Program-made: the position numbers and the translations under genes | Part shown: one piece after another, positions 47,101-57,473 of the stretch | Layout of the letters: each line of letters starts with the position of its first letter | Numbering within the stretch: position 1 is the stretch's first letter | Source of the DNA: Acholoe squamosa | Lineage: Eukaryota > Annelida > Polychaeta > Phyllodocida > Polynoidae | DNA: 64,000 nt | Direction: 5' to 3' | NCBI GenBank assembly: GCA_949317995.1 | Contig: OX439038.1 | Location: forward strand, 75,898,659 to 75,962,658 | Notes under the pieces: generated by a model | The model's database searches: none | Told to the model about the DNA's origin: nothing | The model's input: only the letters and a program-made list of their open reading frames with translations

Positions 47101-49252
47101 CTTCTATTTGGGGTGTTGACAAATTCCTTTGGCATTAAGGTGGCTGGCGGGGATTGTCAGTTCACCATTCGCACACCAGGGGTCTCCTGTGCTCTATTGA
47201 AATTATGAGAACGATATATGCAAAATTCTGAATGGGTTGAATAGGGATTTGAACTCCAGACCTCTTGTGTACAAGGCAGAGATGTAACACATGCGTCACA
47301 TAGTCAGTTGGGGGAGGGAATTTGGAATGTACTAGATGTACTTATTCTAGCCATTTCCCTTAAGGAAAATGTTTCAATCATCCAAAAAATTAGAAATATG
47401 GCTAGGACCCTATGTCAGAACTACACTCACTGCAAAGATATGTGTATAATCTAAGTGCTGAGGAAGTTATAAGAAAATCTACCGTAATCTCTCGCGTATA
47501 AGACGCATCTTCTACGCCAAACAAAAGGCTAGTGTGTCTTATAGCATTCTCTCAAGTTGGGGGTGCGTCTTATACGAGGAGTAATTTTGCTATAGAAAAG
47601 TACTAATCTTACAGAATTCAGGCTTCAGAGGTGCATCTCATACGCGAAACAGCCATTGGCTAGTTAGTGGTGCATCTTCTACGCTCACTGCATCTTCTAC
47701 GCGAGAGATTACAGTAATTACTTTTGGATATGACTCTGTGGATTTATGTTGCATATTGCTGTATATCCTATATAATAGTAAAAGTTCTGTATCTCAGAAA
47801 TATGCCTTGGACCCCCACATTTTTATTGCATATATGAATAGTACATATATTGTTTTGGGATTCTGGTGATAATCTGGCGAAAATCTAATTACTTTGATTC
47901 TATCCCCGCCAGCCACCTTAAAAAGCTGAGATGATGAAAGTCATTATGGTCTTTGAAAGCCCTACACTAGCCATTAAGGTTTTATGTTGGCAAAATCTAA
48001 CATGCCATAATCGTTTCAGTAAAACTGTTAAAACAAATTTCAACTCCAAATAAATACTAATTAACCTGAATTAACTAATTAGCCGGGGTAAAAATGCAAC
48101 TTTTAAGACACTACTAACAGTGGGAAAAACTAAGACGCTTCTTTGGCCCATCTTAAATCCAATAGGAGGTGTGAAATGTTGTGGTATGTTAGGGAATGAA
48201 CATAAATCATAACATCATCTACACATAGTTTGAGTTTATCTTTTTGAGCTATCTAAATTCACCTAGATTCTCAAAAATATAGAAATTGTCTAGTAGTGTC
48301 ACCTAGTGTTAATTCCAGGAATCATTTAAAGACACAACACCAGGTGGCAGCAGCACTATACTATACAAGGAAGCTTTTTATAATGCTGCACATCTGAGTA
48401 AAACATGCCTTATACACTGGAGATTATAGTAATTCTGATTGATTTGGAGTGCATTTACCTGTGTATTGGTTGGATAGGCCCTTATTTAAGATCTGTTGAC
48501 ATGATGGAGGGCTTAACTCACCAAGAGAGAAGTTATTGGCCGATAAGGAGAATGTGAGTGATAATGGTGTATTTGCCCATAGGCTTAAGCATTGATAATG
48601 ACTATGCTCACCAAACTAAGTTGGTTTGGTTTTGCTTTAGAGGGGACAGAAAAGAAGAGTTTAGATGCCCTTTTGGGTTACCTGCATTGCACAATGCTAT
48701 TCTATATTTGTTTACAGGGCTCAGATGTTAGCTCACTGGTTTCCTTTGCCAGAACCTATGTATCTCACTCTGCTATGCATGACATTAGTACAGGTATTAA
48801 ATATGAGCATAATTTGCTTTCTATTTAATAACAGACATATCCATCGGAGTGGTTGATTTGTTACAAGAAATGACAGATGCTGATACCCTAACTGAGAGTG
48901 AAGAAGGAGCTAATACTCTCATAGACGCCCTGGTATGTATACACTGTCCTATTATCACAAGTACAAGTTGGGGGATGTCCAAAATCAATAAGTGATGGAA
49001 CAAAATTTATATTTATTTCTGCCCAGTGGACATGCATTTTGTTAGATAAGTCTTGGTAAAGCAGATGTATGACTCTAAGACAACCTTTGCATTCTAGTTC
49101 TAAGCTTATGCCAGTTTTGAAAGACACACATTTATGTTATGTACATTTATTTTGGTAGTTGGAAGGTCAGGTAGTTGCCTTGCTGGTACAGAACATGGAA
49201 CGCCTGGACGAGAGCGTGAAAGAAGAGGGCGATGGGGTGCACAACACGTTAG
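41112..49252 (+). CDS. CTNNBL1: CTNNBL1 orthologue, first six coding exons (gene continues right)
   Basis: Exons: 41112-41141, 45934-46053, 46306-46412, 46779-46918, 48835-48932, 49159-49252, all with GT-AG borders and matching phases, 196 residues plus one base. Translation starts MDVTEVLRFQ, then a Lys/Glu-rich linker, then LKKMLLQFEKRVYRNQEMRI, LYHILVDLNAVQSLLGLLGH, DLLQEMTDADTLTESEEGAN and VVALLVQNMERLDESVKEEG. These strongly resemble the N-terminal ARM-repeat region of vertebrate CTNNBL1. The protein is a nuclear ARM-fold factor that binds CDC5L/PRP31 in the Prp19-associated spliceosome. The intron after exon 6 holds the minisatellite and antisense element 2 and runs at least 14.7 kb. 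Confidence 0.95.
41142..45119. other. CTNNBL1 intron 1, repeat-bearing
   Basis: No exon seen. It carries the 43690-44655 dispersed repeat and low-complexity stretches. A short repeated AACCCTTAGGCTTAGG-like phrase occurs near 42530-42590. ORFs present are short and featureless. Confidence 0.5.
43690..44655. repeat. Dispersed repeat, longest copy
   Basis: About 960 bases sharing its left half with 36180-36600 (direct) and its right half with 37740-38283 (inverted) and 39800-40000. Ends in AGGTAAGTGCCTA, which also ends the other copies. Confidence 0.65.
45125..45500 (+). pseudogene. Non-LTR retrotransposon ORF2 C-terminal remnant with CTAT tail
   Basis: The open frame reads LPRHIYNI, GPMYKAASHWNALNP and TTFKTMVKRKLGEVF. 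This is the typical C-terminal end of reverse transcriptases of CR1/jockey/RTE-type elements (tyr-x-A-x-x-WN-x-L ... FK-x-x-x-K). It is followed by (CTAT)n/(CTGT)n at about 45449-45490, like the short-repeat 3' tails of LINEs. It is 5'-truncated, in CTNNBL1 intron 1. Confidence 0.55.
47480..47716. mobile_element. MITE with TACCGTAATC terminal inverted repeats
   Basis: Left end TACCGTAATCTCTCGCGTAT and right end CGCGAGAGATTACAGTA are inverted repeats of about 29 bases with few mismatches, ending in TA. Internal phrases GCGTCTTATACG recur. Related pieces are at 38287 and at about 48290-48440, where the end is GGAGATTATAGTA. It lies in a CTNNBL1 intron. Confidence 0.7.
48290..48440. mobile_element. 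MITE fragment of the TACCGTAATC group
   Basis: Shares CACCTAGTGTTA and GGAATCATTTAA with 38660-38695 and ends CTTATACACTGGAGATTATA, the counterpart of the TACCGTAATCTCC end. The left border is not clear. Confidence 0.45.
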
Positions 49253-49589
49253 GTGAGTGTCTTTCCAGTATGCATCATCAACAGGGTTTGAGTAGCATAC
49301 CCCTTGTAGTCCTTTTGAAAAGTTTTTCACTGTGGAGGACATTCGGTCCTGCAGATTTTTAACTCTTTTGAAGGATCGAAACATAGAAAACAACACCCCA
49401 GGACAATTATTGTTTACAGGCAATTATCATAAAGCAAATATATACATTCTAACTTTATCATTTTAATGTTATGGCTTTTTGTTTTATGCTGTAAAAACCT
49501 TAATAATTGTCCGATTTGAATGCCGTAAAAACTCACATGTAGACCAGTGTCTGGAGATCACAGCCAGACATTTATTAGAATGAATACGG

Positions 49590-51188
49590 TAGTATATAAA
49601 GTGACCTATGTAGCAGTGTGTGAGTAGTATATGAAAGTACCCCATGTAGCAGTGTGTGAGGAGTATATAATAGTACCCCATGTAGCAGTGTGTGAGTAGT
49701 ATATAAAAGTGATCCATGTAGCAGTGTGTGAGGAGTATATAAAAGTACCCCATGTAGCAGTGTGTGTGTAGTATATAAAAGTACCCCATGTAGCAGTGTG
49801 TGAGTAGTATATAAAAGTGACCCATGTAGCAGTGTGTGAGTAGTATATAAAAGTACCCCATGTAGCAGTGTGTGAGTAGTATATAAAAGTACCCCATGTA
49901 GCAGTGTGTGAGTAGTATATAAAAGTGACCCATGTAGCACTGTGTGAGTAGTATATAAAAGTGACCCATGTAGCAGTGTGTGTGTAGTACATAAAAGTAC
50001 CCCATGTAGCAGTCTGTGAGTAGTATATAAAAGTACCCCATGTAGCAGTGTGTGAGTAGTATATAAAAGTGACCCATGTAGCAGTGTGTGAGTAGTATAT
50101 AAAAGTGACCCATGTAGCAGTGTGTGTGTAGTACATAAAAGTACCCCATGTAGCAGTCTGTGAGTAGTATATAAAAGTACCCCATGTAGCAGTGTGTGAG
50201 TAGTATATAAAAGTACCCCATGTAGCAGTGTGTGAGTAGTATATAAAAGTGACCCATGTAGCAGTGTGTGTGTAGTATATAAAAGTACCCCATGTAGCAG
50301 TGTGTGAGTAGTATATAAAAGTACCCCATGTAGCAGTGTGTGAGTAGTATATAAAAGTACCCCATGTAGCAGTGTGTGAGTAGTATATAAAAGTGACCCA
50401 TGTAGCAGTGTGTGAGTAGTATATGAAAGTGACCCATGTAGCAGTGTGTGAGGAGTATATAAAAGTGACCCATGTAGCAGTGTGTGAGTAGTATATAAAA
50501 GCGACGCATGTAGCAGTGTGTGAGTAGTATATAAAAGTACCCCATGTAGCAGTGTGTGAGTAGTATATAAAAGTGACCCATGTAGCAGTGTGTGAGTAGT
50601 ATATAAAAGTACCCCATGTAGCAGTGTGTGAGTAGTATATAAAAGTGATCCATGTAGCAGTGTGTGAGTACTATATAAAAGTGACCCATGTAGCAGTGTG
50701 TGAGTAGTATATAAGAGTACCCCATGTAGCAGTCTGTGAGTAGTATATAAAAGTGACCCATGTAGCAGTCTGTGAGTAGTATATAAAAGTACCCCATGTA
50801 GCAGTCTGTGAGTAGTATATAAAAGTACCCCATGTAGCAGTGTGTGAGTAGTATATAAAAGTGACCCATGTAGCAGTGTGTGAGTACTATATAAAAGTGA
50901 CCCATGTAGCAGTGTGTGAGTAGTATATAAAAGTACCCCATGTAGCAGTGTGTGAGTAGTATATAAAAGTGACCCATGTAGCAGTGTGTGAGTACTATAT
51001 AAAAGTGACCCATGTAGCAGTGTGTGAGTAGTATATAAAAGTACCCCATGTAGCAGTGTGAGTAGTATATAAAAGTGACCTATGTAGCCGTGTGTGAGTA
51101 GTATATAAAAGTGACCCATGTAGCAGTGTGTGAGTAGTATATAAAAGTGACCCATGTAGCAGTGTGTGAGTAGTATATAAAAGTGACC
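49590..51188. repeat. 36-bp minisatellite, about 44 units
   Basis: Unit CCATGTAGCAGTGTGTGAG plus TAGTATATAAAAGTACC, with two main variants before CCATG (AC and GA). Nearly all units keep TATATAAAAG. Because 36 is divisible by three, all three minus-strand frames stay open, giving false ORFs of up to 546 codons. One unit near 51056 is two bases short. A four-unit (144-bp) block with the variants GTAGTACATAAAAG and GCAGTCTGTG is duplicated near 49974 and 50118. Confidence 0.97.
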
Positions 51189-51309
51189 CGGCATACACAA
51201 GGGACAGGACCCCAAGCTCTATAAATGTTGCTTGATCTTGTTGAAGAGGTCTATAGAAGGTAAAAATGGAATGCTCAGGTACAACTGAAACAATCTGCTT
51301 TTGTCACCC

Positions 51310-51311
<2 letters not shown>

Positions 51312-51357
<46 letters not shown>

Positions 51358-51408
51358 AGGCTGGTACAGGAGGGGAGGGGGCCTGTTGACTACTGCTGGC
51401 CTATTAGG

Positions 51409-51473
<65 letters not shown>

Positions 51474-51545
51474 AGGCTGGTACAGGAGGGGAGGGGGCCT
51501 GTTGACTAGGTTTGACCACTGCTGGCGTATTGGGGCTGAGTGTCA

Positions 51546-51576
<31 letters not shown>
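51312..51576. repeat. Compound microsatellite (GT)n-spacer-(GT)n-spacer-(TA)n
   Basis: (GT)n at 51312-51354 and 51411-51470, each followed by the same spacer (TACAGGCTGGTACAGGAGGG, from 51355 and 51471), then (TA)n at about 51549-51576. The duplicated GT-plus-spacer block suggests slippage or unequal exchange. Element 2 is inserted at the right edge of the TA run. Confidence 0.95.
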
Positions 51577-51583
<7 letters not shown>

Positions 51584-51994
51584 GTTCGTCTCATTAAGTT
51601 AGATTAAATCATAACGAAGAGAGAGAAAAGTTTCCGGGTAGGCAACCGAGCTTTTATTTCATAGCTTGCGTTACATACGATCACAGCCTCAGAGGACTAC
51701 ATGCTGCTAGTGCATTCGGTTACCCTTTCGGGTAACAACCTGGTTGAGCAGTGGGTAAACCACTACTGAGGAACCTAGGGCTAGGACCAGCCTTATATAG
51801 GGGAAAAGCCCGCGAAACTCAGACCGGCCACGTGACGTGTGGCGGACGAGTGGTAGGCCCCCTGGTGTAGTGGATACGAACCCAGAGGCAGGTGCTGCCA
51901 CCTGCCATCCGGATTCCCCCACCACACCCGAAGGACCTAGGTCTGAGTCTCACGGGTGCATGAACGTTAAAGTGTAAAATACCATACCCCTACA
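51577..51994 (-). repeat. 3' LTR of element 2, 418 bp
   Basis: On the minus strand runs TGTAGGGG to GAACCACTACA, the same length as the solo LTR at 36683-37100. It contains CACGTG, TATATAAG, a GTTACCC-GAAA-GGGTAAC hairpin (51719-51736) and AATAAA. The four bases beyond its end, TATA, belong to the (TA)n target. Confidence 0.95.
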
Positions 51995-53303
51995 CTGCCC
52001 CCCTTAGACAATAACTTGGGGGTAATTAAACCGCAGTGTATTAATAACCTAGTAAGTGATTGTTTACAATACTAAAAAGGGGTATTAATTACACTTGCTC
52101 GATGTGAAATAGGCTATAGTATAAGACTATCCTATTTCTGAAAAATTATACAATAATAGCATCGAGTGTCGTTCATGTTATTTCCATCACTAGCTTATAA
52201 CAACCATAAATGATAAATATACAATTATCACAGATTTATAGTAACGTTTTGACAACAGTAGGGTCCTGAAAAGGACCGGTGGTTGTTAACAATGATCGTA
52301 TTATGGTTATTGAACCCGGAAAAAAAATTTTCGACTTTTTAAATTAACAGCTCTGTCTACTTTACAGAGTGAATTAAATATTAATGATCAGATATGGACA
52401 ATTAATCTGATACTATATGAACACAATTAGGTATTAACCTGAGTAATACAATACTAAGTTTAGAGAAATCCGTTGGACCTTCTCTTATTTTATAGAAAAA
52501 TATTTATACTTTTGAGACGCAGCTCAGTTTATACCTTAGTGTTTTATATTTACAAGTTACAGAAGAATTATAGTCTCTTAATATATTGAGACCAGGAATG
52601 ACCTATATAGACAGTTATAGGTCTAGGATTACCTTAAATAACTTTTAGGATTCGCAGATCCAGTATATTTATAGGTACCCTTATATAATAATATATCTTT
52701 ATAAAAGATATTATATAGTTATAAATACAATTTTACATACAATATAATAATATCAACAAAGTTACTTGTTTTCATGATTGGAGGATGTAACAGGAGTCGG
52801 ATGCTGCTGATGGCTTGGTATGGGCGAGCTGAACCCTGATGCCTGAAGTGCTATAGTAAAACTTGTTGGTGGGTGTAGCTAAACCCTGATGCCTGTAGTG
52901 CTAGCTAACTGGAGGTTATAGTAGATCCAGTTGTAGACTGTTGATGGACTCTAAGGGCGTAGCTAAACCCTGATGCCTGTAGTGCTAGCTCACAAATAGT
53001 AGTGGTGTAGTAGTAAATCCGGTTTGTAGTTCAAAAGTCCATATTAGTGTAAATTGTCCATGATTTTATAATAGGCACAGTCATTACATTATGGCACAGT
53101 ACAATTATGGTGTTTTCAGCATTCGTACTCCTCCTCCAGAGTGACTTGTTTGTTTTCTCCTTCTGTTTTCAGTTTCCGGATTAGGGTACAGTTTGGTACC
53201 CGAATCAATACGGGTTGGATAAAAAATGGTTTCTTATCCAACAATGCATGGGTAATAGAACCCCGGGACACACAATTATGTCCGATCTTCATGCAACAGT
53301 TTT
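51995..53303 (-). other. 3' internal non-coding region of element 2 with polypurine tract and repeats
   Basis: Next to the LTR is the purine tract AAGGGGGGCAG (minus strand, about 51995-52005), the likely plus-strand primer. The rest is AT-rich, about 1.3 kb, with no gene. Three copies of a roughly 31-base motif (plus strand AGCTAAACCCTGATGCCTGT then AGTGCTAGCT) lie at 52826-52856, 52876-52906 and 52960-52990. Confidence 0.7.
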
Positions 53304-55140
53304 TTACTGTTCCATGTTCTCCTCGGGTGGCTGGTTTGGACCCGGTTGTTGAGCCAGTGGCTGAACAGGGGGGTTCACACCAGTTCCATCCGTAGGTGCC
53401 AATGCGGGGACAGCAGGTGTAAGTTTCACCTTTTGGCGTGCTTCGAACAGCTTCAAAGCATGCTCAGGTGTACCGTCCCAGTTATCCATGATAACTCCGA
53501 AGACCTTGAAGAACTTTTGCTGGTTCTTCATGTTCGTTGCTCGTTCTAGGTCGAGCATCTGAGAAGCTGTTTCCTTCTCGGATAGGGCCTCCTGCCGCAG
53601 ATTAGCAGCTTCCTGCTTATCTTTGGCAACATCCGCTTTGATCTGAGTCGAGATTCGGTTGATCTCTGACTTCTGGATCGCGTCAATACACTGGAGAGTG
53701 CTCGACACGGTCCGACGATACATGTCCAGGTGGAGGTTTTCCAGATGGTGCTGTAGCGTCTCAAATTGTTTGCTCTGGATATTGCAAGACAATTTGTCCT
53801 CCTTCTTGAAGAAGGTCTCCACTGTCTGGATCAGCTTAGGCCGATGAACCACAGCACCAGGTGGGGGTACCTGACCCTGAGGCTTCGGCTGTGCTCCAGA
53901 CCCACTCGCAGTGACAGCTACCTGCGTGTGCGAAGAAGCAACCGCAGTAGTAACCGCACTAGCAGTGGTCGAAGAAGGGCCTTGAGTTGGTAATCCCTGA
54001 ACCAGGGGCAACCGTGACAATTCCCTTCTAAGGTCTTTGGCCGTCAACAATGGTGCGGGTGGACGTTGTCTCACCACAGCACTCATTGTAGGTCGGGGAG
54101 CTTGACCTCCTACTGTCGGCAGTTCCTGCTTGACCCTCCCGTACTGATCAAAGATTTGCATCTCTGGTCCGGGTGGGCCCATAGCAGGGTACTGCTTCGG
54201 GTCTTTGACATTCAAAGGCGCGTGTTTCCGGGCGGACTGGCCACTCGGTCCACTGACACCAAAGAATGTCGGGTTCTGTGCACCTAGTGGAGTTGGTGCT
54301 CGCCCATAATGGGAAGGAGTTCCAGTAGGAGATGGAAGATGTGGCTTCTTCCTTCCCCCATTTGTCTGTCTCTTCCTATCTGCTACAGAGGGTCCCTGGC
54401 GGTAATCCCTGCGGCTTCGGACCTGTTCTCCGGATGGAGTTACATAAGCCCCACCACGACGGCGGGCCTTGTTGCTTCTCCATTCGTTTAACAGATCGTA
54501 CTCCTCCTGAGCGTACTCTAGTTTGCTGGACCCGGGAGTCTGGGCAAACCGAGCCTTTAGTTTCTGGTTAGTACTAGGCGCAAACTGCTTCGTACTCGGT
54601 GTGAGGGAAGCCAACTTCTCTGCATTGAGGCCCCTAAGGTTGCCATAGAGTTCGGAGTGAATTTTCATCACCCGATCTCTGGCTGCCTCCAGGCCCTCTC
54701 CATGCGAAGTCACATAGTGCCGGACCATGTCTCCGCGTCGGGGGGTGACACATCCTGTGCATTTAGCACATTTCTTGCCAACCTCTCGGTCGCAGACATA
54801 TTCCGGCCTCTGGTGCATATGAACCTCCACGAGATGACGAAGGAACGCGTCTTTCTCGATGAAGAATTCAACCTCACCCTCACTTTGAGTACAACGTTGG
54901 AAGGGACAATCCTTACGATCCTCCCCGTAGTACTCATCTAGAGCAAACTTGAGCTTGCCCTTCTGGTCATAATTGTACAGACCATTGGGCGAATTCTTAA
55001 CGAATTCCCAATAGATCCAGTACATATTGGCCGGCTTTCTATCAGAGAGCTTCTTGCGAAGCCACTCCTCCATATCTTCCTGCCTCTCACAGGTGATCCG
55101 AGGGGGCAGTCTCCATACGGATTTACTCCCCTTCAGGTGT
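53304..55140 (-). CDS. ORF3 C-terminal part of element 2: zinc-finger/coiled-coil protein
   Basis: The frame is open from 55340, but homology to element 1 ORF3 begins about 55140, where the upstream frame stops. There is no ATG at the 5' edge (it opens at GTG), so it is probably the second half of one gene. Modules match element 1 in order: two zinc-finger-like sets (CPFQRC with FLRHLVEVHMH, about 54909-54830; CDREVGKKCAKC with VRHYVTSHG, about 54805-54705), PAMGPPGPE (about 54160-54195), and a coiled coil with IQKSEINRI ending VFGVIMDNWDGTP (about 53470-53740). No membrane segment. Function unknown; the conserved Cys/His and flanking residues imply selection. Confidence 0.75.
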
Positions 55141-56919
55141 CCCTCTGTGTAGAGGAATGAAGTCGGCAAAGTTGCTATTGGCGTTAGCCCAGATAGCAGC
55201 CTCTTGCTCGTCAGTCGGAGTGACATCCACAACTGGGTCAACCGGCTCCTCTCCCTCCGGGTCGGATGGTACATCCACAGGTTGCACAACGGGTTGTTGA
55301 CCCGCGAGGACCTGGGCTGCAGCATCTTGAGCGTCTCCACTCAAATCGGCCATTACGTCGTGTAGCTTGACGATTGGCACACCGAGCTCAACTTTTACGG
55401 TTGGGACAGCCGGTTCAGCTTCTGTATTATCAGCTTGAACGTCTACCTCGATAGGTTCAGGTTTGCGTTGGTCAACCTTCTTCTTATTCCTCCTGCGGGA
55501 TCTGCCGTTAGTAGAAGTGCCAGGCTCGGATGCGTCCGTCTCATTGCCGGAGACATCCGAAGCCTTAGCGCCCTTCTTATTGGCCGAGCGTGGAGACACC
55601 CGACGGGTTCGGGTACTGTCGTCCACACTCGTGCTGGTAGAGGGTTCGGTTCCTGACCGCTTCCCTTTACCCTTACCTTTGGTGGGGGTTGTTTTACCCT
55701 TTCCACCAGCTGCTTTCTCCTTTACTTGCTCAGTCTTCGTAGGGGTAGACTGAGCAGTTTTAAGGGAAACATCTGCATCAGGTAGGGCCTTCTCAGGTAC
55801 TACTGCTGCGCCTCCCAAGGTAGGAGCTTCAGCAGGAGACATGAGACGGTCCATCCGATCGGCCATCTTGGCTGTTACTTGCACGGGTGCGGGTCCGGGT
55901 ACTAACTCCGGATGCGCCAGTGCATACTGTCTCTCCAATAGACGTACTACGAGGTCTTGTATTACCCCGAGTCTGTCTAGTGGAGACACACCAATACGGG
56001 CCTCTTCTGCCTCAATGGTTTGAGACGTAATAGGGACCCCTGGACAGTAATCCACAACAGCGTTACCTGCTGCTTCATACTCATCCGCTGTGCTTAACAG
56101 TAGGATCTGGTCTCTGTCTATGTATCTAGAGACCTCATCTGCCTTGACACCGGTGTAACCCGTTTTGTCAGACACATAGGAAGGCCTATAAGAGGTATTC
56201 CTTCGGAAAGCCATTTCTGCGTCCCAGACGGCTTTACGAAACCATAAGTGGACTACCAATCCTTTGGCCATCTGATGGTAATCCATCAACCAGGACTCCG
56301 GAAAGGTATTAGCCCACTGCGGATGAGCACATTCCCAGATTGCGTTGACAACACGCTCGTCAACCTCTCTGGGCGTCCCATAACAGGTGGGTATCAGCAT
56401 TTCCTCGGAAATTGCTAACATCCGTCCGTCATATGGACCGGCTACATCATGCCATTCGGGACTGTCTGGGAAGGGCAGCTCTAGGTGCATTGGCCTGTCA
56501 ACCGGAGAAGCAGGTCCCAAAGCACCGAATGAGGTACTCCCACCAAGACGGGGCGGCAGTTGAGGGAGAGGTGGCATCAGAGCCCTGTCAAGAGACTGGG
56601 CTCCTGCCGGTTCTCCACTCAAACCTTCGGATGGAGGGGCTACATAAGGCTCACCTACATCAATTTGTTGTTGAACGCCTCGGCGTTCAGGACTAACTTG
56701 TCTGGAGTTGTCGGATGCGTCGTAGAACGATTCTACGTCGCTATCGTCTACTCCAGAGAAGTACTGATCAACATTCATTTGTTGATCCATTTGATCACAA
56801 TCAGCATCGTATTGCTGATCGTCGTATGTATAAGTGGGACTCTTGGGAGAACCACTTCCATACTCTGGCGGGGTGCTGGCACCGGCACCGCCGCCAAGAC
56901 GGACGGCCTCTTCTGCCAT
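55123..56919 (-). CDS. ORF3 N-terminal part of element 2
   Basis: 598 codons from ATG 56919, the first ATG after a candidate splice acceptor at 56932-56933. The frame itself opens earlier at TTG 56955. Contains an acidic Tyr/Asp/Gln-rich start, a Pro-rich stretch, and a conserved segment FPESWLMDYHQMAKG (compare MPVSWLRNYLKLAEN in element 1). A Lys/Ser/Thr-rich disordered region with RRVSPRS follows, then an acidic end. It stops at 55123, exactly where the other frame takes over. In element 1 the two halves are one ORF, so an indel near the GGGG run at 55126-55130, or a recoding event, separates them. Confidence 0.7.
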   Translation of the reverse strand: MAEEAVRLGGGAGASTPPEYGSGSPKSPTYTYDDQQYDADCDQMDQQMNVDQYFSGVDDSDVESFYDASDNSRQVSPERRGVQQQIDVGEPYVAPPSEGLSGEPAGAQSLDRALMPPLPQLPPRLGGSTSFGALGPASPVDRPMHLELPFPDSPEWHDVAGPYDGRMLAISEEMLIPTCYGTPREVDERVVNAIWECAHPQWANTFPESWLMDYHQMAKGLVVHLWFRKAVWDAEMAFRRNTSYRPSYVSDKTGYTGVKADEVSRYIDRDQILLLSTADEYEAAGNAVVDYCPGVPITSQTIEAEEARIGVSPLDRLGVIQDLVVRLLERQYALAHPELVPGPAPVQVTAKMADRMDRLMSPAEAPTLGGAAVVPEKALPDADVSLKTAQSTPTKTEQVKEKAAGGKGKTTPTKGKGKGKRSGTEPSTSTSVDDSTRTRRVSPRSANKKGAKASDVSGNETDASEPGTSTNGRSRRRNKKKVDQRKPEPIEVDVQADNTEAEPAVPTVKVELGVPIVKLHDVMADLSGDAQDAAAQVLAGQQPVVQPVDVPSDPEGEEPVDPVVDVTPTDEQEAAIWANANSNFADFIPLHRGTPEGE

Positions 56920-57473
56920 CGACAGAAGTGGCTGTTCGGGGATAAAATATCCCAATCCACCGGATAAGCAGTGAGTACTGCTTACCCAGTGAAAGGCGGG
57001 TGCCTTTTAACGAGGGCACACCTCGGAATATGGCTGTCACGGGCTATCAGACTCCAACAAGAGTAAGACCACCCTCGGCCACGTCTTCTTCCTTCGCAGG
57101 AATAAGACAATATGGCGGGATACTCGAACTTGAATCGCTGCGCATGATCAAACCGGCGCCTCACGTGACCATTCGAAAATGGGTCAACAACTTTCCCGCG
57201 TGCCCTTAATTAGGTCACGCGCCCTTACATAAAAACAATACAATACCCGATCGGTCGTCCGTCCGTACTCAGGGTTCGACTATGACAATTCGCTAGGTAT
57301 TCTGGAGTTTATGGATAGCATAAGCATATCCACCGGATTATCCGTCCAAAACCATGGGTTCATTGTCATAGGACCTTTTCCAGAGACTCTTGACCGGCTC
57401 AAATATACATTGAACTAGGTTACAACATATAACAGTACACAGTACAGGACAACACACTCGTTGTGTTAACAGG
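56920..57473 (-). promoter_or_regulatory. pol-ORF3 spacer of element 2 with candidate splice acceptor
   Basis: About 550 bases after the pol stop without a gene. On the minus strand TTTTATCCCCGAACAG ends at 56932 and precedes the first ORF3 ATG by 12 bases. The layout matches element 1 (acceptor at 2064), though the sequences have largely diverged. It supports a spliced ORF3 message. Confidence 0.4.

Noticed and set aside
49484-51215. Minus-strand ORFs of 521 and 546 codons with 12-residue repeats
   Set aside because: They are produced by the 36-bp minisatellite; all three frames stay open and there is no start context or domain.
51266-51597. ORFs of alternating Cys-Val or Thr-His
   Set aside because: Translations of the (GT)n tracts.
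57420-57473. AACAC/GTGTT hairpin after the pol stop of element 2 with a similar phrase in element 1
   Set aside because: The stem is only five bases and does not align well in element 1.
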